Notes: generated by a model from the letters alone, not told the origin. A DNA stretch of 21,914 nt from Lachnospiraceae bacterium UBA3692 (GCA_002372815.1 DFIR01000071.1:1-21914), one strand, 5' to 3'; positions 1 to 7,129 are shown, counted from the first letter of the stretch. Made by a program: numbers and translations.

Positions 1-43
1 GAGAAGCCCCAGGCCGGCAATAAAAAGCTTGTTATGAAGGTTG

Positions 44-1003
44 TCACGCATCCGGCAGGATGCCGGTGCCGTCGAAGGCGGGGATGTAGCGCTGGGAGGC
101 GGTGCCGGATTCCTGGATGAAGCCGTTGCGGATGCCGAGGCTGACGGCGTAGTCGATGATGGCGTCGTATTCGTCCTGGCGGAGGGCACGGCCGAGGTCC
201 GGGTCGTCCTTGACCTGGGGCATCGGTGTGTACTGGTTCATGATGCTGATGAAGATGCTGTCCCCGTAGGTGGTGTAGAGATAGCGGAGGATGTCGCGGC
301 TGTCCTCGGCGCAGCCGGGGATGCACAGGTGGCGCACCAGGACGCCACGGACCATCAGCGGGTCGTCCGCGTCGTCCTCGCAGTCGATCTCATGGGACCC
401 ATCCGAGAAAACAGGGCGGGGCTGCTGCCGCACCATCTCCGCCAGCGCCTTGGAGGCAAACTGGAAATAGTCCGGCGTGTGGGAGAGTGAGAGGGAGATG
501 CGAGGGGAGATGTACTTGAAGTCCGGCATGTAGACGTCGACAAGTCCCTCCAGCATCTGCAGGGCTTCGACGCGCTCGTAGGCGCCGGTGTTGTAGACGA
601 CCGGGATCTGCAGGCCTTCCGCCTTTGCCCTGCGGAGGGCAGGGATGACGACGTGCAGGAAGTGTGTCGCCGTGACCAGGTTGATGTTCTCGGCGCCCTG
701 CTCCTGCAGCTGCAGGAAGATCTCGGACAGTCTGCCCGGCGAGACCTTGTGGCCGGACATCGCGTTCGCGATGGCGTAGTTCTGGCAGTAGACACAGCCC
801 ATATTGCAGCCGACGAAGAAGACGGCGCCGCTCCCGCGGCGTCCGGAGATCACCGGTTCCTCATGGTGATAGAGCGCCGCCCTGGCAAGATCCAGCTCGG
901 CGGTCTCCCTGCAATATCCGGGCTCGCCGTGCGCGCGGTCCGCCCGGCAGCTCCGGGGGCACAGCGTACAGTCGGTCATATCCATGATGTTCTGCAGACT
1001 CAT
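44..1003 (-). CDS. PflX-like radical SAM protein
   Basis: The 319-residue protein carries an N-terminal cysteine cluster (C12, C15, C19 and C31, in a CTLCPRSC...GYC context) followed by a radical SAM CxxxCxxC motif at C66, C70 and C73 (GCNMGCVYCQNY). This order is typical of the COG1313 PflX-like family, related to pyruvate formate-lyase activating enzymes. The radical SAM cysteines should bind a 4Fe-4S cluster that cleaves S-adenosylmethionine; the physiological substrate of this family is not established. I chose the ATG at 1001-1003 because GAGGG lies five bases upstream; longer forms reach into the SRP RNA gene. It lies directly downstream of ffs with no obvious intrinsic terminator between, so it may be read from the ffs promoter. 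No pyruvate formate-lyase gene is present here, so an activating role is not supported by context. Confidence 0.88.
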   Translation of the reverse strand: MSLQNIMDMTDCTLCPRSCRADRAHGEPGYCRETAELDLARAALYHHEEPVISGRRGSGAVFFVGCNMGCVYCQNYAIANAMSGHKVSPGRLSEIFLQLQEQGAENINLVTATHFLHVVIPALRRAKAEGLQIPVVYNTGAYERVEALQMLEGLVDVYMPDFKYISPRISLSLSHTPDYFQFASKALAEMVRQQPRPVFSDGSHEIDCEDDADDPLMVRGVLVRHLCIPGCAEDSRDILRYLYTTYGDSIFISIMNQYTPMPQVKDDPDLGRALRQDEYDAIIDYAVSLGIRNGFIQESGTASQRYIPAFDGTGILPDA

Positions 1004-1044
1004 GATCACCCTCATCGTGCCCTGTGTGAAGGACACTTTCATCC

Positions 1045-1252
1045 ATATCAGAATGCTCCACATGATGAAGCCCTGACAGCTGCACCCACGGCCGCGCCAG
1101 GCACCCTTGCGGCACATGGCAGGTCCCGCTTAGTGCTGCTTTGTTCCCAATCTGACACGGTTCACGGGTTGGCATTGCGCAAGACCCGCACGCAGACCGG
1201 TGGGAGCAGCTGTCAGGACTCCATCCTGCAGAGCAGGATCAAGTTGTGTAAC
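1045..1252 (-). ncRNA. ffs: signal recognition particle RNA (4.5S/scRNA)
   Basis: The minus strand at 1158-1133 reads GTGTCAG, then ATTG, a GGAA tetraloop and CAA, then AGCAGCAC. This is the conserved helix 8 to which Ffh binds. A long helix 5 is formed by 1222-1202 pairing with 1087-1067, 21 bases on each side with few mismatches, plus inner pairings such as CTTGCG/CGCAAG. An outer pairing TGCTC/GAGCA joins 1235-1231 to 1058-1054. The RNA is part of the signal recognition particle that targets nascent membrane and secreted proteins. tadA-ffs adjacency is common in Bacillota, where dnaX usually follows; here a radical SAM gene follows instead. The ends are approximate: the 5' end is set from the promoter and the 3' end from the outer helix. 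I could not resolve a full Alu domain. Confidence 0.9.
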
Positions 1253-1258
1253 ATTGAT

Positions 1259-1287
1259 ACTATACGAAATAGGAGAGAAAATGTCAA
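1259..1287 (-). promoter_or_regulatory. sigma-A promoter of the SRP RNA
   Basis: On the minus strand a perfect TTGACA (1287-1282) is followed by 17 bases and TATAGT (1264-1259). Transcription would begin near 1252, just before the folded SRP RNA. The -35 hexamer contains the TGA stop codon of tadA (1286-1284). Confidence 0.88.
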
Positions 1288-1931
1288 CCGGCGCCTTCCG
1301 AAGCGGAGATTTCCGGGGCGGCAGTGCCCGACCCGGCGCCTTCCGGCCCGTCAGTGCTCGTGGCATCGCCTGCGTCGGCAGGTGCGGCAGCTGCGGCTGC
1401 TTTCTCTGCTTTTCTGCGTCTGCGCATGTCCGCGAAAAAGGCCTGGAGCATCTTCGTGCACTCGTCGCCGAGGACGCCGCGGGTGAGCTGGGCCTGGTGG
1501 TTGAGGGCCGGTGTGCCGAGGAGCTGGAGCACGGAGCCGGCGCAGCCGTTCTTGGGGCTGTCGGCGCCGAAGACGACGCGGTCGATGCGGCCCTGGACCA
1601 GGGCGCCGGCACACATGGGGCAGGGCTCGAGGGTGCAGTAGAGGGTGCAGCCTTCGAGGCGCCAGTCGCCGGTCCTGCGGCAGGCCTTGCGGATGGCGGT
1701 GATCTCCGCGTGTGCGAGGGTAGAGTGGTCGGTGTTGCGGCGGTTGTAGCCCCGCCCGATGATCTGTCCGTCGCAGACGATCACGGCGCCGATCGGGACT
1801 TCGCCGAGTGCGGCGGCCTTGGCGGCCTGGCGGAGGGCAGCGCGCATATAGCGGCGGTCGAGCGCCTCCTGCTCCGGCGTGAGCGGCTCGGGAACGATCT
1901 TCCTGTGCAGGTCGAATTCCGTGCTGTACAT
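1284..1931 (-). CDS. tadA: tRNA-specific adenosine deaminase TadA with long C-terminal tail
   Basis: The enzyme deaminates A34 to inosine in tRNA-Arg(ACG), allowing wobble decoding. The zinc/catalytic motifs are clear: HAE at residues 74-76 and PCPMC at 103-107, followed by the family's LVQGRIDRVVFGA stretch. I chose the ATG at 1929-1931 because GAGGAG lies six bases upstream; a longer in-frame start at 1979 has no such site. The protein is 215 residues, against about 150-170 usual for TadA. The excess is a C-terminal tail from about residue 175, rich in Ala, Gly, Ser, Thr, Asp and Glu, of low complexity and probably disordered. The last codons and the stop overlap the ffs promoter. No terminator lies between tadA and ffs, so ffs may also receive read-through. 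Confidence 0.95.
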   Translation of the reverse strand: MYSTEFDLHRKIVPEPLTPEQEALDRRYMRAALRQAAKAAALGEVPIGAVIVCDGQIIGRGYNRRNTDHSTLAHAEITAIRKACRRTGDWRLEGCTLYCTLEPCPMCAGALVQGRIDRVVFGADSPKNGCAGSVLQLLGTPALNHQAQLTRGVLGDECTKMLQAFFADMRRRRKAEKAAAAAAPADAGDATSTDGPEGAGSGTAAPEISASEGAG

Positions 1932-1964
1932 AGGGATCTCCTCGTGTGATCGTGTGGGATCCTT

Positions 1965-2016
1965 CCCGCGGCAGAACATGGCGTGCCCTGCCCGCGGCAG
2001 AATCCGTCCTGTCCTG
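1965..2016. repeat. 26-base imperfect tandem duplication upstream of tadA
   Basis: Units 1965-1990 and 1991-2016 both begin cccgcggcagaa and both end in ctg; about 20 of 26 positions match. A weaker third copy (2017-2042) runs into the terminator of the upstream gene. It is non-coding, between the glucosaminidase terminator and tadA. Confidence 0.6.
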
Positions 2017-2026
2017 TCTGCAGCAG

Positions 2027-2048
2027 AAAAGACCGCCGTCCGGCGGTC
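2027..2048 (-). terminator. intrinsic terminator after the glucosaminidase gene
   Basis: On the minus strand GACCGCCG and CGGCGGTC (2048-2031) form an 8-bp stem with a two-base loop, followed by TTTT (2030-2027). It lies about 100 bases past the stop of the wall hydrolase and before tadA. The loop is short, so the folded stem probably opens at its tip. Confidence 0.65.
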
Positions 2049-2090
2049 TCCCCTGTTATTTTGGGAGGAAAGTTGTCTGATTCGGGTGCA

Positions 2091-2182
2091 CGTCAGTTCG
2101 GGCCGGAGACCGTCACATGGAGTCGGAGGCCGTCACGTCGGTTCGAAGCCGTCACTTCGGGTCGAAGACCGTCAGGTTGTAG
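2091..2182. repeat. degenerate 20-base tandem repeat copying a CDS end
   Basis: Units start at 2091, 2111, 2131, 2150 and 2170 (spacings 20, 20, 19 and 20), each beginning cgtca on the plus strand. The units at 2150 and 2170 lie mostly in the last codons of the glucosaminidase gene. The units at 2131, 2111 and 2091 are non-coding copies beyond its stop. Read on the minus strand, the unit boundaries keep TGA at 2154, 2135, 2115 and 2095. Confidence 0.75.
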
Positions 2183-3372
2183 GTGGTGATGACGCGCATG
2201 TTGTTGTTGACGTACTGGCTGCCGGTGGCGTAGCCGTCCGCCTTGATGTTCTCCAGATATTTTCTCGGAGAGGTGACGCCTTTGAGGTTGGCGTAGCGGG
2301 TCTTCTGGATGAATTCGAAGTAGCCCTTGACGCCCTGGTCGAGGTTGTCGTAGACGCGGAAGTTGTCGCGGATGACGCTGATCGTGCCGACAGTGTATTC
2401 CTCGGTGGTCTTGACGTTGACGCTCTTGCCGGTCCAGGCGGTGCCGCACTTCATGCCGAAGTAGTTGTGGTACTTCGCGCCGAGAGTGGACTCGCCCCAG
2501 GCGCTCTCGTGGATCGCCTGCGCGATGATCGGGCTGTAGACCTTGATGCCGTACTGCGGGGCGTATTTGACGACCGCGTTGGCGATGTCCGCGACGAACT
2601 GGGCGCGGGTGCCGGTGACGCCGCAGTTCTTCTTGACGAAGTCCGCGGTGTACTTGCCGGACTGCTTGGCGGTGGTAGTGGTGGTCGTTTTCTCAGTCGT
2701 TGTTGTCTGCTTGGTAGTGGTAGTGGAAGCGGTCGTGGAGACGGTGGTCGATTCCGTGGCGGTCTTCTTCTCCGCCGTGACAACGCCGTTGCCGTCAAAT
2801 GTATAGGAGGTGCCGCTGATCTCGAGCGTATCGGACTTGACCATCACGCCGTCGGCCCCGAAGTAGTATTTCTTGCCGCTGATGGTGCGGAAGCCGGTGT
2901 GCATGGCGCCGCTGGAGCGGAAATAGTACTGCTTGCCGCCGATCGTCTGCCAGCCGGTGACCATGGCGCCGCCGGACTTCAGGTAATAGCGGACATCGTC
3001 CACGGTGATCCAGCCGGTCTTCATGGCGCCGTCGCTGTTCATGTAGTACCACTTGCCGGAGACCTTCACCCAGCCGGTCTGCATGGCGCCGTTCTTGTCC
3101 AGAAAGTACCACTTCCCGCTGAGCTTCTGCCAGCCGGTCTGCATGACGCCGTTCTTCTTGCTCATGTAATACCACTTGCCGGAGACCTTCTGCCAGCCGG
3201 TGGTCTTCTTGCCGTTCTTATAGAAGTACCACTTGCCGCTGCGCCGGACCCAGCCGTTCTTCACAGCCGCCGCCTCGACGGTCATGACAGTGAAGGGGGT
3301 CGGCATGACCGTCCCTGCCATCATCAGTGCCAGGAAAAATACCAGAATGCGTCTTGCCAGTGTACGTCTCAT
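2152..3372 (-). CDS. secreted wall-binding N-acetylglucosaminidase (GH73)
   Basis: The 406-residue precursor has a basic N-terminus and hydrophobic core (residues 1-36, ending VEAAA), consistent with a Sec signal peptide. Residues about 38-200 hold at least seven GW-type cell-wall/choline-binding repeats (pattern TGWxxxxGKWYYxxxxGxM). A Thr/Lys-rich linker follows (about 205-240). The C-terminal domain (about 245-406) resembles the Mannosyl-glycoprotein endo-beta-N-acetylglucosaminidase family GH73, with the likely catalytic glutamate E289 in AIHESAWGES. It probably cleaves N-acetylglucosaminyl bonds in peptidoglycan during growth or separation. AAGGAG lies five bases before the ATG. The repeats could bind choline-substituted or other secondary wall polymers; the ligand cannot be read from sequence. 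It has its own promoter and terminator. Confidence 0.92.
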   Translation of the reverse strand: MRRTLARRILVFFLALMMAGTVMPTPFTVMTVEAAAVKNGWVRRSGKWYFYKNGKKTTGWQKVSGKWYYMSKKNGVMQTGWQKLSGKWYFLDKNGAMQTGWVKVSGKWYYMNSDGAMKTGWITVDDVRYYLKSGGAMVTGWQTIGGKQYYFRSSGAMHTGFRTISGKKYYFGADGVMVKSDTLEISGTSYTFDGNGVVTAEKKTATESTTVSTTASTTTTKQTTTTEKTTTTTTAKQSGKYTADFVKKNCGVTGTRAQFVADIANAVVKYAPQYGIKVYSPIIAQAIHESAWGESTLGAKYHNYFGMKCGTAWTGKSVNVKTTEEYTVGTISVIRDNFRVYDNLDQGVKGYFEFIQKTRYANLKGVTSPRKYLENIKADGYATGSQYVNNNMRVITTYNLTVFDPK

Positions 3373-3444
3373 CGGAACTCCTTTTCGTTCATCGAACTAT
3401 GCCTGCGCAGGGAATCATCGTGCCTCTCCCGCGCTGATGAGATG

Positions 3445-3473
3445 ATTGTACACCAAGATATAACAAAAATCAA
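3445..3473 (-). promoter_or_regulatory. promoter of the glucosaminidase gene
   Basis: On the minus strand TTGATT (3473-3468), a 17-base spacer and TACAAT (3450-3445), with AT-rich sequence upstream. It lies about 70 bases before the start codon. Confidence 0.65.
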
Positions 3474-3513
3474 ACAAATATTACAAATATGTTAAAAATT
3501 TTTTCTCAATAAG

Positions 3514-4407
3514 TTAATAAGATGTGCCGGAATTGTAAAAATGAAGAAAATAATTGCTAGGCGACACGCCGTACCGCCTCATGAAAGCCCGGTAGAAGGA
3601 GGAATAGTCGCTGAAACCGCACATCCGACAGGCCTCGCCGGCCGGGATGCCGTCCAGGAGCGCGTCGCGGCAGAGGGAGAGGCGCTTGTCCGTGATGTAG
3701 CGGTGGAGGGAGATGCCCATTTTCTCCTTAAACAAGTGTGCGACGTGATATTTGCTGGCGTGCAGGCGGTCCGCGAGGATGTCCAGCGTCAGGGGCTCAT
3801 GAATGTGCGTCTCGATATAGCGGACGGCGCTCTCGTAGAGATCGGTGCCCTGCGCCTGCTGCGCGGAAGCGTGTTCCTGCTCGTAGACGGTGCGGTTGAG
3901 CGTGAGGAGGAGGTCGGCGATCCCCAGCGATACTCGCGCCTCCCGGCCGAAGCGGTCGGCGTGGATCTCCTCCAGCAGAGAGAAAACTTTCGCCTGCAGA
4001 GAATTGAAGACCAGGTCGTCCCAGCGGTACACATATCCGGGCAGGCACTTCTGCAGAAGATAGGTGTAGTCTCTGCTGAGCTGCTCCAGGTGCTGCAGAT
4101 AGTCCCGGCTCAGCCAGAGCACGAAACGGCGGTAGGGCGGAGCTCCTGCGCCTGCCGGTGCCTGCCTCTGCACGGCCTGGTGCCGGGTGCCCGGCGGGAT
4201 CACGATGACATTCCCGTGCCGCAGCGGGTAGACGGCGGACCCGATGTGCATCTCCACATCCCCTTCCAGGAAAAAATAGAACTCATAGTAATCATGCGCA
4301 TGGACCGGCACCTGCGTCATCTGCGCGTCACTGTAATAATACAGTTCAAAGTCCTGCGACAGCATGTACTGGCGCGTGATGAAGCGGGTGCTGAGTTTCT
4401 CGTTCAT
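3514..4407 (-). CDS. AraC-family transcriptional regulator with cupin sensor domain
   Basis: Of 297 residues, the N-terminal half has a cupin-like ligand pocket (VPVHAHDYYEFYFFLEG ... HGNVIVIPPGTRHQ). The C-terminal roughly 100 residues form the double helix-turn-helix of the AraC/XylS family (LTLDILADRLHASKYHVAHLFKEKMG, then ACRMCGFSDYSSFYRAFMRRYGVSPSNY). Such proteins usually sense a sugar or related metabolite and activate an adjacent gene. The ATG at 4405-4407 has AGGAAGG seven bases upstream; the in-frame start at 4518 lacks a site and adds a Pro/Ala/Arg-rich stretch unlike the family. The gene is divergent from the mannitol dehydrogenase-family gene, its most likely target. The effector is unknown; a hexuronate or sugar alcohol is inferred only from that neighbour. 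Confidence 0.9.
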   Translation of the reverse strand: MNEKLSTRFITRQYMLSQDFELYYYSDAQMTQVPVHAHDYYEFYFFLEGDVEMHIGSAVYPLRHGNVIVIPPGTRHQAVQRQAPAGAGAPPYRRFVLWLSRDYLQHLEQLSRDYTYLLQKCLPGYVYRWDDLVFNSLQAKVFSLLEEIHADRFGREARVSLGIADLLLTLNRTVYEQEHASAQQAQGTDLYESAVRYIETHIHEPLTLDILADRLHASKYHVAHLFKEKMGISLHRYITDKRLSLCRDALLDGIPAGEACRMCGFSDYSSFYRAFMRRYGVSPSNYFLHFYNSGTSY

Positions 4408-4593
4408 GGCGGATCCTTCCTGTGCGGTGCCGGAGGCTGCGGGCCCGGGCCATACCCCGGCTCGTGCTGTGCTGCGCCGGTCCGGTACTATGCGGCCCTG
4501 ATGCTTGTATAATGGCATAAAACCGCAAGAAATGCAATAACACGGACAAGTTTATCAATAGGCAGGAGCAGGGATCCGTGCAATAATATATAC

Positions 4594-4625
4594 AGTACAA
4601 AAGGAAGTACCAAACAGGCTTTACA
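4594..4625 (+). promoter_or_regulatory. possible activator site and -35 box before the mannitol dehydrogenase-family gene
   Basis: The 273-base divergent gap 4408-4680 holds a direct repeat, AGTACAAAA (4594-4602) and AGTACCAAA (4606-4614), 12 bases apart. It sits immediately upstream of TTTACA (4620-4625). A -10 of TATAGC at 4641 would give a short 15-base spacer, so the promoter would need help. Direct repeats abutting the -35 are the usual layout for AraC activators. A TATAAT occurs at 4508-4513 but has no good -35. Confidence 0.35.
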
Positions 4626-4680
4626 CAACGGTGTCCATCATATAGCAGAGCTGCAGGAAGCAGAGAGGAGAATGAGCGAA

Positions 4681-6318
4681 ATGAGCGCATTGAAACTGAG
4701 CAATGAAGGCCTGAAGAACAGAGCGGACTGGGAGGCGAAGGGCTTCCATCTTCCCGCTTTCGACCGCGAGGCGATGATCGCCGCCACGAAGGCGAACCCT
4801 TTCTGGGTGCACTTCGGCGCGGGCAATATCTTCCGCGCGTTCCACGCGGCGGACGTACAGAAGGAACTTGAGGCCGGCACGCTGGACCGCGGCATCATCG
4901 TCGCGGAGGGCTTCGACTATGAGATCGTCTCCAAGCAGTACCGTCCGCACGACGACCTGAGCGTCCTGGTCACCCTCAAGGGCGACGGCAGCATCGAGAA
5001 GACCGTCGTCGGCTCCATCGCGGAGTCCTGCATCCTCGACAGCCAGGATGAGGCCGAGTACAGCCGCCTTCTGGAGATCTTCCGCGCACCGTCCCTGCAG
5101 ATGGCCACTTTCACGATCACGGAGAAGGGCTACAGCCTGACCGGCCGTGACGGCTCCCTGCTTCCCGACGTCGCGAAGGACCTGGAGGAAGGCCCCGCCA
5201 GACCTGCCAGCTACATCGGCAAGGTGGCGTCCCTGCTGCATGCCCGCTATGCCGCCGGCAGACTTCCCATCGCCATGGTGAGCACCGACAACTGCTCCCA
5301 CAACGGCGACAAGCTCAAGGCAGCCATGAACGCTTTCGCGGAGGGCTGGACGAAGAACGGCAAGGCGGACGCGGACTTCCTCGCCTATGTGAATGATCCC
5401 GCCTGCGTGTCCTTCCCCTGGAGCATGATCGACAAGATCACCCCCAGACCGGACGCCTCCGTGCAGGAGATCCTGAAGCAGGACGGCCTCGCGGACCTCG
5501 AGCCCGTCATCACCTCCAAGAAGACCTATGTCGCGCCTTTCGTCAACGCGGAGGAGACGGAATATCTCGTGATTGAGGACGCTTTCCCGAACGGACGCCC
5601 CGACTTCAAGGTCGCCGGCTTCTACTTCACCGAGAGGGAGACGGTGGACCGCGTCGAGAAGATGAAGGTCTGCACCTGCCTCAACCCGCTGCACACCTCC
5701 CTGGCCGTCTTCGGCTGCCTGCTCGGCTACGACAAGATCTCCGAGGAGATGAAGGACGCCGACCTGCTGGCGCTCGTGCAGAAGGTCGGTTACAAGGAAG
5801 GCCTGCCGGTCGTCGTCAACCCCGGCATCCTGGATCCCAAGGAGTTCATCGATACGGTCCTGCAGGTCCGTGTCCCCAACCCCTTCATGCCTGACACGCC
5901 GCAGCGCATCGCGACCGACACCTCCCAGAAGCTGGCCATCCGCTTCGGCGAGACCATCAAGGCTTATCAGGCGGATCCCGCCCTCGACAGCGCTTCCCTT
6001 CGCGGCATCGCGCTGGTGGAGGCCGGCTGGCTCCGCTACCTGACCGCCATCGGCGACGACGGCAAGGAGTTCGAACTGAGCCCCGATCCCATGCTGGAGA
6101 GCCTGGCGCCCACCGCGGCTGCCCTGAAGGCCCTCTTCGGCAAGGCCGACCGCGCTTCCGTTGAGGCAGCGGCTGCCCCTGTTCTTGCCGAGACCCGCAT
6201 CTTCGGCGCGGACCTCGCGGCTGCAGGCCTTGTGCCCCAGATCCTCGACGACCTCACCGCCATGCTGGCCGGCCCCGGCGCCGTCCGCAAAGTGCTGCAC
6301 GAAGCGGTGCAGGCGTAA
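4681..6318 (+). CDS. mannitol dehydrogenase/fructuronate reductase family oxidoreductase
   Basis: The 545-residue protein belongs to the long-chain polyol dehydrogenase family. A nucleotide-binding Rossmann motif lies at residues 46-52 (FGAGNIFR), and a conserved substrate-domain stretch reads STDNCSHNGDKLK. Members use NAD(P)H to reduce fructuronate, tagaturonate or fructose. Sequence alone does not choose among these; fructuronate reductase (UxuB-like) is a reasonable first guess in a gut-type clostridium, but no uxaC or uxuA is nearby. Two starts are possible. ATG 4672 is only one base from AGGAG (4666-4670); ATG 4681 is ten bases from it and is preferred. A strong terminator follows. The divergent AraC regulator probably controls it. 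Confidence 0.85.
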   Translation: MSALKLSNEGLKNRADWEAKGFHLPAFDREAMIAATKANPFWVHFGAGNIFRAFHAADVQKELEAGTLDRGIIVAEGFDYEIVSKQYRPHDDLSVLVTLKGDGSIEKTVVGSIAESCILDSQDEAEYSRLLEIFRAPSLQMATFTITEKGYSLTGRDGSLLPDVAKDLEEGPARPASYIGKVASLLHARYAAGRLPIAMVSTDNCSHNGDKLKAAMNAFAEGWTKNGKADADFLAYVNDPACVSFPWSMIDKITPRPDASVQEILKQDGLADLEPVITSKKTYVAPFVNAEETEYLVIEDAFPNGRPDFKVAGFYFTERETVDRVEKMKVCTCLNPLHTSLAVFGCLLGYDKISEEMKDADLLALVQKVGYKEGLPVVVNPGILDPKEFIDTVLQVRVPNPFMPDTPQRIATDTSQKLAIRFGETIKAYQADPALDSASLRGIALVEAGWLRYLTAIGDDGKEFELSPDPMLESLAPTAAALKALFGKADRASVEAAAAPVLAETRIFGADLAAAGLVPQILDDLTAMLAGPGAVRKVLHEAVQA

Positions 6319-6349
6319 AAAACTGCCTGCCTGCATATTGACATGATCC

Positions 6350-6393
6350 CTCCGGGCGTGTAATGCTGTTTGCAATACACGCCCGGAGTTTTT
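6350..6393 (+). terminator. strong intrinsic terminator abutting a start codon
   Basis: The arms 6350-6362 and 6376-6388 pair perfectly over 13 bp (CTCCGGGCGTGTA with TACACGCCCGGAG) around a 13-base loop, followed by TTTTT (6389-6393). The next base begins an ATG that is in frame with the downstream HD-domain gene. Confidence 0.92.
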
Positions 6394-6417
6394 ATGCGGT
6401 ATGGAAAGGGAGAAGAG

Positions 6418-6987
6418 ATGCTTACTTTAGAGAGAGCCAGGGAACTGAACGACGTGATGGTCACGGAGCACAGCCTCCGCCTGCATGCGGGCAACGTCTG
6501 CTATGCCATGGGCGCGCTGGCCGAGCACTTTGGGGAGAATAAAGAACACTGGCAGGCAGTTGGCTACCTGCACGACTATGACTACGAGAAGTATCCGGAG
6601 GAGCATCTCGCCCACACTGAGCAGCCCCTTCTCGAAGCGGGAGTCCCCGCGGAAGACGTGCGCGCGATCATGAGCCACGGCTATGGGATCTGCACGGATG
6701 TCAGGCCTGAGACGAACATGGAGAAATGCCTCTTCGCCGTCGACGAGCTGACCGGGATCGTGCAGGCCTGCGCCAGGATGCGCCCCCACGGGATCACGGA
6801 CCTGGAAGTGAAGAGCTTCATGAAGAAGTTCAAGGACAAGCGGTTCGCCGCCAAGTGCGACCGCGAGCTCATCCGGAAGGGCTGTGAGATGCTCGGCATG
6901 GAAGTGCGGGACCTGGCGGAACTGTGCATCCGCGGGATGAAGGAACACGCGGAGGAACTGGAACTGACCGGGACGGGGGAGGCCTGA
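6418..6987 (+). CDS. HD-domain metal-dependent hydrolase family protein
   Basis: The 189-residue protein has the metal-binding pattern of the HD superfamily: H23, the HD pair H52-D53 (GYLHDYDYEKYPEEH), H87 (IMSHG) and D109 (AVDELTG). Small stand-alone HD proteins of this kind are putative phosphohydrolases; the substrate is unknown. The ATG at 6418 has GGGAG five bases upstream and is the preferred start. An in-frame ATG at 6394 directly after the preceding terminator would add eight residues. The C-terminal third is helical and lysine-rich (KSFMKKFKDKRFAAKCDR). Flanking terminators on both sides suggest a single-gene unit, although no clear promoter is visible in the short gap before it. Confidence 0.88.
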   Translation: MLTLERARELNDVMVTEHSLRLHAGNVCYAMGALAEHFGENKEHWQAVGYLHDYDYEKYPEEHLAHTEQPLLEAGVPAEDVRAIMSHGYGICTDVRPETNMEKCLFAVDELTGIVQACARMRPHGITDLEVKSFMKKFKDKRFAAKCDRELIRKGCEMLGMEVRDLAELCIRGMKEHAEELELTGTGEA

Positions 6988-7022
6988 CAGGGAGGACCTG
7001 TCCTGACGATACGATGGAGCGG

Positions 7023-7065
7023 GAGGGCGCCGGCTGATGGATCCAGTGCGGCGCCCTCTTTTTTT
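7023..7065 (+). terminator. intrinsic terminator after the HD-domain gene
   Basis: GAGGGCGCCG (7023-7032) pairs with CGGCGCCCTC (7049-7058) over 10 bp, followed by seven T residues (7059-7065). Confidence 0.92.
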
Positions 7066-7129
7066 GGAGGGAAGCAGACCGGCCTGCTGAACCCCATGCA
7101 AGTATATATCGAAAAACAATAAATTCTTA

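Noticed and set aside
1130..1600. Open frames on both strands through the SRP RNA region
   Set aside because: The conserved helix 8 with its GGAA loop and the long helix 5 explain this stretch as RNA.
2640..2760. Thr-codon-rich stretch looking like a simple repeat or CRISPR-like array
   Set aside because: It is the Thr/Lys-rich linker of the glucosaminidase, with irregular spacing and no spacers.
1879..3495. 538-codon plus-strand frame antisense to the glucosaminidase
   Set aside because: The product shows periodic repeats only because it is opposite the wall-binding repeats. The minus strand has a signal peptide, repeats and catalytic domain.
4508..4513. Perfect TATAAT in the AraC/dehydrogenase gap
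   Set aside because: No acceptable -35 sequence lies 16-18 bases upstream, and it is about 170 bases from the gene start, so it is not called as a promoter.
4621..6375. Long open frame antisense to the mannitol dehydrogenase-family gene
   Set aside because: It is a shadow of a well-supported gene, and no suitable ribosome binding site or family resemblance was seen.
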